From positions 73,753,223 through 73,817,222 of the forward strand of contig NC_133773.1 in the NCBI RefSeq assembly GCF_003597395.2: 64,000 nt of DNA, read 5' to 3'. Position 1 is the stretch's first letter. Every line of letters begins with the position of its first letter. This DNA comes from Chelonoidis abingdonii. Its lineage: Eukaryota > Chordata > Testudines > Testudinidae. Of the stretch, positions 59,881-64,000 are shown in pieces. Made by a program: the position numbers and the translations under genes. The notes beneath the pieces are model-generated. The model was not told the DNA's origin. It did no database searches and worked only from the letters and a program-made list of their open reading frames with translations.

Positions 59881-61829
59881 TTAGATCCTAAAGAACTGTT
59901 CACAACAAAATGGAGGTTGGGGAATGGTGTGGGGAATGGAGGTTCTCTTTTTCCCCTTTTTTATGTATTAAAATAATTGAATGAGGATGATTTTGTTGAC
60001 ATTTACAGGTAGTGGGAGGAAGGGGAAACCAACCCTGGACATCAGTGGTAGACTGTTACACATCCCAATGTGCTTTATTCTAAAAAGTTTGGAAACAAAA
60101 ACGGCAGTATTTAAACATGAGGAACTTTATGAGACTATGCCAAAAATGTGGTTGAGAGACTGAGAATGTCTTCACATTGCAGCATCATGTTGTAAATGGA
60201 TGTATCCTAGCTCTTACTCAGCCAGAGCTCTAGCTATGCTCTTTTTTGTATCAGAACAAGCTAGACTCCAGCCTACTATAATCATTGCAAGAGGAGGCTT
60301 AGAAGAACGTCTGAAGAGGAAAACTGCTATATTTATTATTAATATTTAAAAGGGTGCAAAAGAGCAAGATAGATCAAGCAAATAGGATGAGTTACAGTTT
60401 GCTTGCACTTTGTGTCTGCGCACAAAGCACAAGACTAAGCTGAATAGAAGTCCTACTCTGATGACCATATTGAATTTAGTGAGAGAAAATAAAAGATATA
60501 AATGCGTATAAACATCACCTTTGTCAAATGAGATGGGTTGTCAGTATACAATGGAGGCCTGAGAAATAAGAATCATCTCCTAAAACAATCATCTAACTTG
60601 CCAAAAAGATAAGAGTTGTTAGAATAATAACCTAGCAGGCCTGCAGTGTAAAAGAACTCTATTGAAACAGATGTTACAACAATAACCTGCTGCTTGGAGT
60701 CTAAAAGCTTTTAAGGGCATGAAGAATAATAGGTGGTAGTTCAAAAAAAAAAAAAAGCTCAAAATGTATTATAACACCAATCATCCCATAACTGCTTACA
60801 TTTTTCCAGTTACTCTTTCAAGCATTGCTAAGATTTGGCTGTGTGATGTCTTTTTGTATCATATCCAGTTCAGTTTGATAAATGGCTGCTAGCTTATCTA
60901 AAATATGCCCAAGTACAGAATGCTGTGCCGAATGTCAACAGGTGCACAATTTTTGTGGCTTGGCATTGCAATATATGGTGTTCTGGATCATAGCCTCAGA
61001 AGAAAAGACTCTCTAGGTTCTTAACTTGCAGATCATCTGTTTTCCCAGCTGGGCCATTGTGCTTTTGGCCCTTAACTACTAGAATTATCACTTTTAGGGG
61101 AGATATGTTTGTGCTGCTATGCAACTCCTTAAGTGCTTTTCCACAGAAACCTCTCATCCACCTCAAAACTAGCCCCGAAAGAGCAGTACATGAGAGAAAA
61201 TGTTGTGGTCCATCAGAATGTAGTGTCGCGTTACCATCTTTTGAATGTTTATAACTTTTTTGTACTTTATAAACCTGGTTATAAAATAACTTTTACTATT
61301 GATACCACCATGTTTAGTTTGAGCATCTTTATTGTTTTGTGGTTCACAAATCAATCCACATTAAAGCAGGCAATATTCAAAACAAAGCTGTTTTCCCTTC
61401 TTTCTCTTTTTTCTTTTGTTTTTCTTTATCTTAGTTTAAATGAAAGTAGCTATAAAATATAATCATGAGAACTGTACCCTGAGAATATAAAACATACAAG
61501 AACCTGAATAAAATAGTATGAGAGCAAGCGCATTAGAAAAATAGAAACATAGACACTGCGATAAAATATTTTATGCTTATATAGCCCATTCTTTCTGATT
61601 TATTTCTAATATTTTATTTCAGTTTTTGATAATTGCCTGTAGTGACATTTTTTTTCCCTTTTGAGAGTTTTCAGCTGCTAGAAATCCTCTCTGGGGTTAT
61701 TATTTCAATTTAAATTAACTAGTCAAATGACTGATCAGTTTGCTGACAGATATATGTTTATTTTCAGTATTGTCAAATAGCAATCACAAACAGCTAAAAA
61801 TTAATGAATGTTCTGATTTATATATGTAT
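59881..61829. other. Unassigned sequence
   Basis: No gene or element recognised. The 109-aa frame at 61133-61462 is A/T-driven. Confidence 0.4.
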
Positions 61830-62075
61830 TAGATAGCTCACAGGATTAGGAATCAAGAACACTGGATTCATTCCCAGGTCTGCCACAGATTCAAAGCATG
61901 ACCTGGGAAAGTTTGTCAAAATTATTATGCATAAGTTTCCTCATCTGCAATCTGGGGCTAATGTAACTAAAACTCCATAAGGGTGTTATAAGGTTAAATT
62001 CATCCGTATTTGTAATGTTGTTTGAGAGCTTGAGACTGAAAGAGCTATAAGAGTGGAAATTACTGCAGTTTTTAA
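61830..62075 (+). mobile_element. MIR-type SINE
   Basis: AGGATTAGGAATCAAGAACAC, then CCCAGGTCTGCCACAGATTC, then GTTTCCTCATCTGCAATCTGGGGCTAATG, then GGTGTTATAAGGTTAAATTCAT. The order and content match MIR from head to near the 3' end. Confidence 0.8.
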
Positions 62076-62148
62076 ATGATTATGATTCTTTAGTTAGCAG
62101 TAACAGACTGTAATATTTCTCTTGTTACATGAGTTTCATGTAGGGCTC

Positions 62149-62731
62149 TGTTGTGGGGTACCACCCCACACAGAACTGAAATGGGTTAAGGTGGCCAGGC
62201 AGGCCAATTAACTCCACAGGCTGCACCTAGAGAAAGAACCAGAGAGGAGGGAACTCATTGGAAGTAGGTTCAGCTGTGCAGCAACAGGTAGCTGGCAACA
62301 GATGGGGGCAGCTGGGGAAGGCTGCCGGAAAGCAGGCAAGTCACTCCCTGGGAAGAGGTGAGCAGTGGGAGGTTGGAGCTGGTAAACCCAGAGAGAGAAG
62401 GGGAATCGTGTGAGGTAAGAAGCAGGGCTAAGAGAGGAAAGCCTAAAACTGCTGAGTTGAGCCTACCAGTCACTGAAGGAGTGGAACAAATGCAGGGGAA
62501 GGGAAGACTCCCTAGAACTGCTGAGGAAAAGGGACTTTGCTACTCCGGAATTGGGGAAACACTGACTGACCCAACTGGAGGGCACTGTAGTTCCTGGGAT
62601 GAGAGAGGAGCTGCAGACCTATGAGAGAGGTTGTGGAATGGTATGCAAACTGAAAAAGGCATTGACCTCAACAGTGATCACAGAGTGACCACAAGGCACT
62701 ACACTAGCGGTGAGTGGAGCACCTTGTGATA
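62149..62731. mobile_element. LTR, about 583 bp, with probable 5-bp target duplication
   Basis: Starts TGTTGTGGGG and ends ACCTTGTGATA (CA to TA change assumed). Flanks are GGCTC (62144-62148) and GGCCC (62732-62736), a one-mismatch 5-bp repeat. GC-rich interior, non-coding. Related in style to the LTR at 25316-25990 (ends with GGTGAGT...). Orientation not certain. The 88-aa frame at 62358-62624 is chance. Confidence 0.65.
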
Positions 62732-63015
62732 GGCCCCCTTCCTGTTTTCTCAAAGAGTTTTGAAAAAGTATTTCAAACTTCCTTCTTGTTTTGGAATTTG
62801 GAATATTCCATGCAGAGCAAGAAATAGCATTATTTCTCAAGGACCTATGTGTGACTAACTATATTTGAATGTTGTCATTTTGATTCACTTTTTAAAGGAG
62901 AGACAGACATGGTGATGTAGGCAACAAACCATAGAACAGTGACAAAACATTTCAATAGAATGCATATGGTCAAAACAATCTGCAGGTGACTCAAATGTCT
63001 AAATATAAAGCACCC

Positions 63016-63714
63016 TGTCATGGAGTCACTGGGTGATGCTCTGGAACTGCTCCCCACCAAGCCAGTCAGGACTTTGGGGAGCCTCCTCTCCCTTGGAGCA
63101 GACTTGTTCAGGGCAAGAAGCTCACGGCTTCACCTCCTGGGTCTCTCCTTCGAGCATTCAGCATCCTCTGCCCCTCCGTGCGCTTCCCACAGCGAGCCTG
63201 CCCCAGCGGGGTCCTAGGGAAGCCACAGGGTCCTGCACCCCCACTTCGCAGTCAGACATGACTCTTAGCCAGCCAGTAACACAGAGGTTTATTCGATGAC
63301 AGGAACAGGGCCTAAAACAGAGTTTGTAGGTACAGCGAACTGTTCCCCTTAGCTGGGTCCATTCTGGGGGGCAGTGAGCCAGACCCCCACATCTGCACTT
63401 CACTCCTCGTCCCCAGCCAGCTCCAGACTAACAATCCCCTCCAGCCCCTCCTCCTCTGCTCAGCTCCTTTCCCGGGCCAGGAGGTCACCTGATCCCTTTG
63501 TCTCCCAACACCTTCAGTTGGCACCTTGCAGAGGAGGGCCCAGGCCATCAGTTGCCAGGAGACAGTGTCAGACGTTTATGTGCACTGGCCCTTTGCTCTG
63601 CAGCAATCACACACCCTTATTCTACCACCGAGGTACTTAAGAACTGCCTAGGGGACACTGAGGCACCAACACAGTACTTAGAGCAAACATTAAGAACATT
63701 CCCAGTTCGTCACA
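63016..63714 (-). mobile_element. LTR, about 700 bp, minus strand
   Basis: Starts TGTCATGGAGTC at 63016 and ends CAGTTCGTCACA at 63714. Read on the minus strand, AATAAA (in CGAATAAACC, complement of GGTTTATTCG at 63287-63296) is a likely poly-A signal. Flanks CACCC and AACCT are not a clear target duplication, so the insertion is old or the boundary needs a check. Overlapping proline/serine-rich frames at 63020-63299, 63158-63640 and 63498-63800 are by-products. Confidence 0.7.
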
Positions 63715-64000
63715 AACCTATCATCATTGTCCCAAGCTTAAGAGATGTTAAGCAGATCTCTGGCTTATTCAGAAATTTCATTTTCCAGAGTTGCCTGTAA
63801 AACACTCTCTCTCTTTTTTTTTTTTTTTCCTCTTAATTTTTTAAATTGCATGTATCTACATCCAGCTGAACTTGTGCTCTGAGTTTTTGTTAATATAATT
63901 GATTACTGGTATTTAATATCAGAGCTGGTCAGAAAATGACAATACATATAAAACCTCTTTTTAAAACTTCATAATCCCCTACCTCCATATTCTGACCAGC
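63715..64000. other. Unassigned sequence at the window end
   Basis: No gene. T-run at 63816-63829. Confidence 0.4.

Noticed and set aside
63020..63800. Several overlapping 65-100 aa frames
   Set aside because: They read through an LTR on both strands; no retroviral motif.

Overview
The window looks like non-coding nuclear DNA from a sauropsid vertebrate, most likely a turtle. The evidence is AT-rich sequence, several CR1-type LINE copies with the octamer-like (ATTCTATG / CATAGACT) 3' ends seen in reptiles and birds, old MIR and L2 remnants, many palindromic MITEs, and several LTR types that I recognise from memory as typical of turtle genomes. The species call is inference. The CR1, LTR, TIR and target-site features are read directly from the sequence.

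I found no convincing host protein-coding exon, tRNA, rRNA, CRISPR array or bacterial gene. The longest open frames are either reverse-transcriptase remnants (5647-6264, + strand; 27842-28435 and 21155-21355, - strand) or chance frames inside LTRs (for example 51338-51961). The window is best read as a gene desert or the interior of a large intron.

Layout. 1-3.4 kb: a solo LTR with an assembly gap (446-813), an LTR remnant with a TATA-like box (about 1505-2040) and a 1.2-kb foldback transposon (2168-3401). 5.5-6.9 kb: two CR1 pieces. 9.4-16.9 kb: MITEs, an LTR (about 12700-13392), an L2 LINE piece, a complete hAT-type MITE with 8-bp target duplication (15624-15987) and a second inverted-repeat element (16601-16931). 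19.6-23.4 kb: MITEs, MIR, an L2 piece keeping a YADD motif and a CpG-rich DNA-element remnant. 24.9-28.4 kb: the most informative locus, one reverse-strand CR1 into which two different LTRs inserted, each with exact target duplications. 30.7-33.5 kb: CR1 and SINE-like pieces. 34.9-37.0 kb: a long LTR-like block with internal tandem repeats, then another interspersed repeat. 40.6-53.5 kb: CR1 3' ends, palindromic MITEs, a hAT-like MITE pair in opposite orientation and a second copy of the 13-kb LTR family. 55.7-64 kb: a low-copy inverted-repeat element, MITE and MIR pieces, and two LTRs close together (62149-62731 and 63016-63714).

Nothing here amounts to a gene system. The content of interest is transposon history: nested insertions, target duplications, internal hairpins and related copies in opposite orientation.
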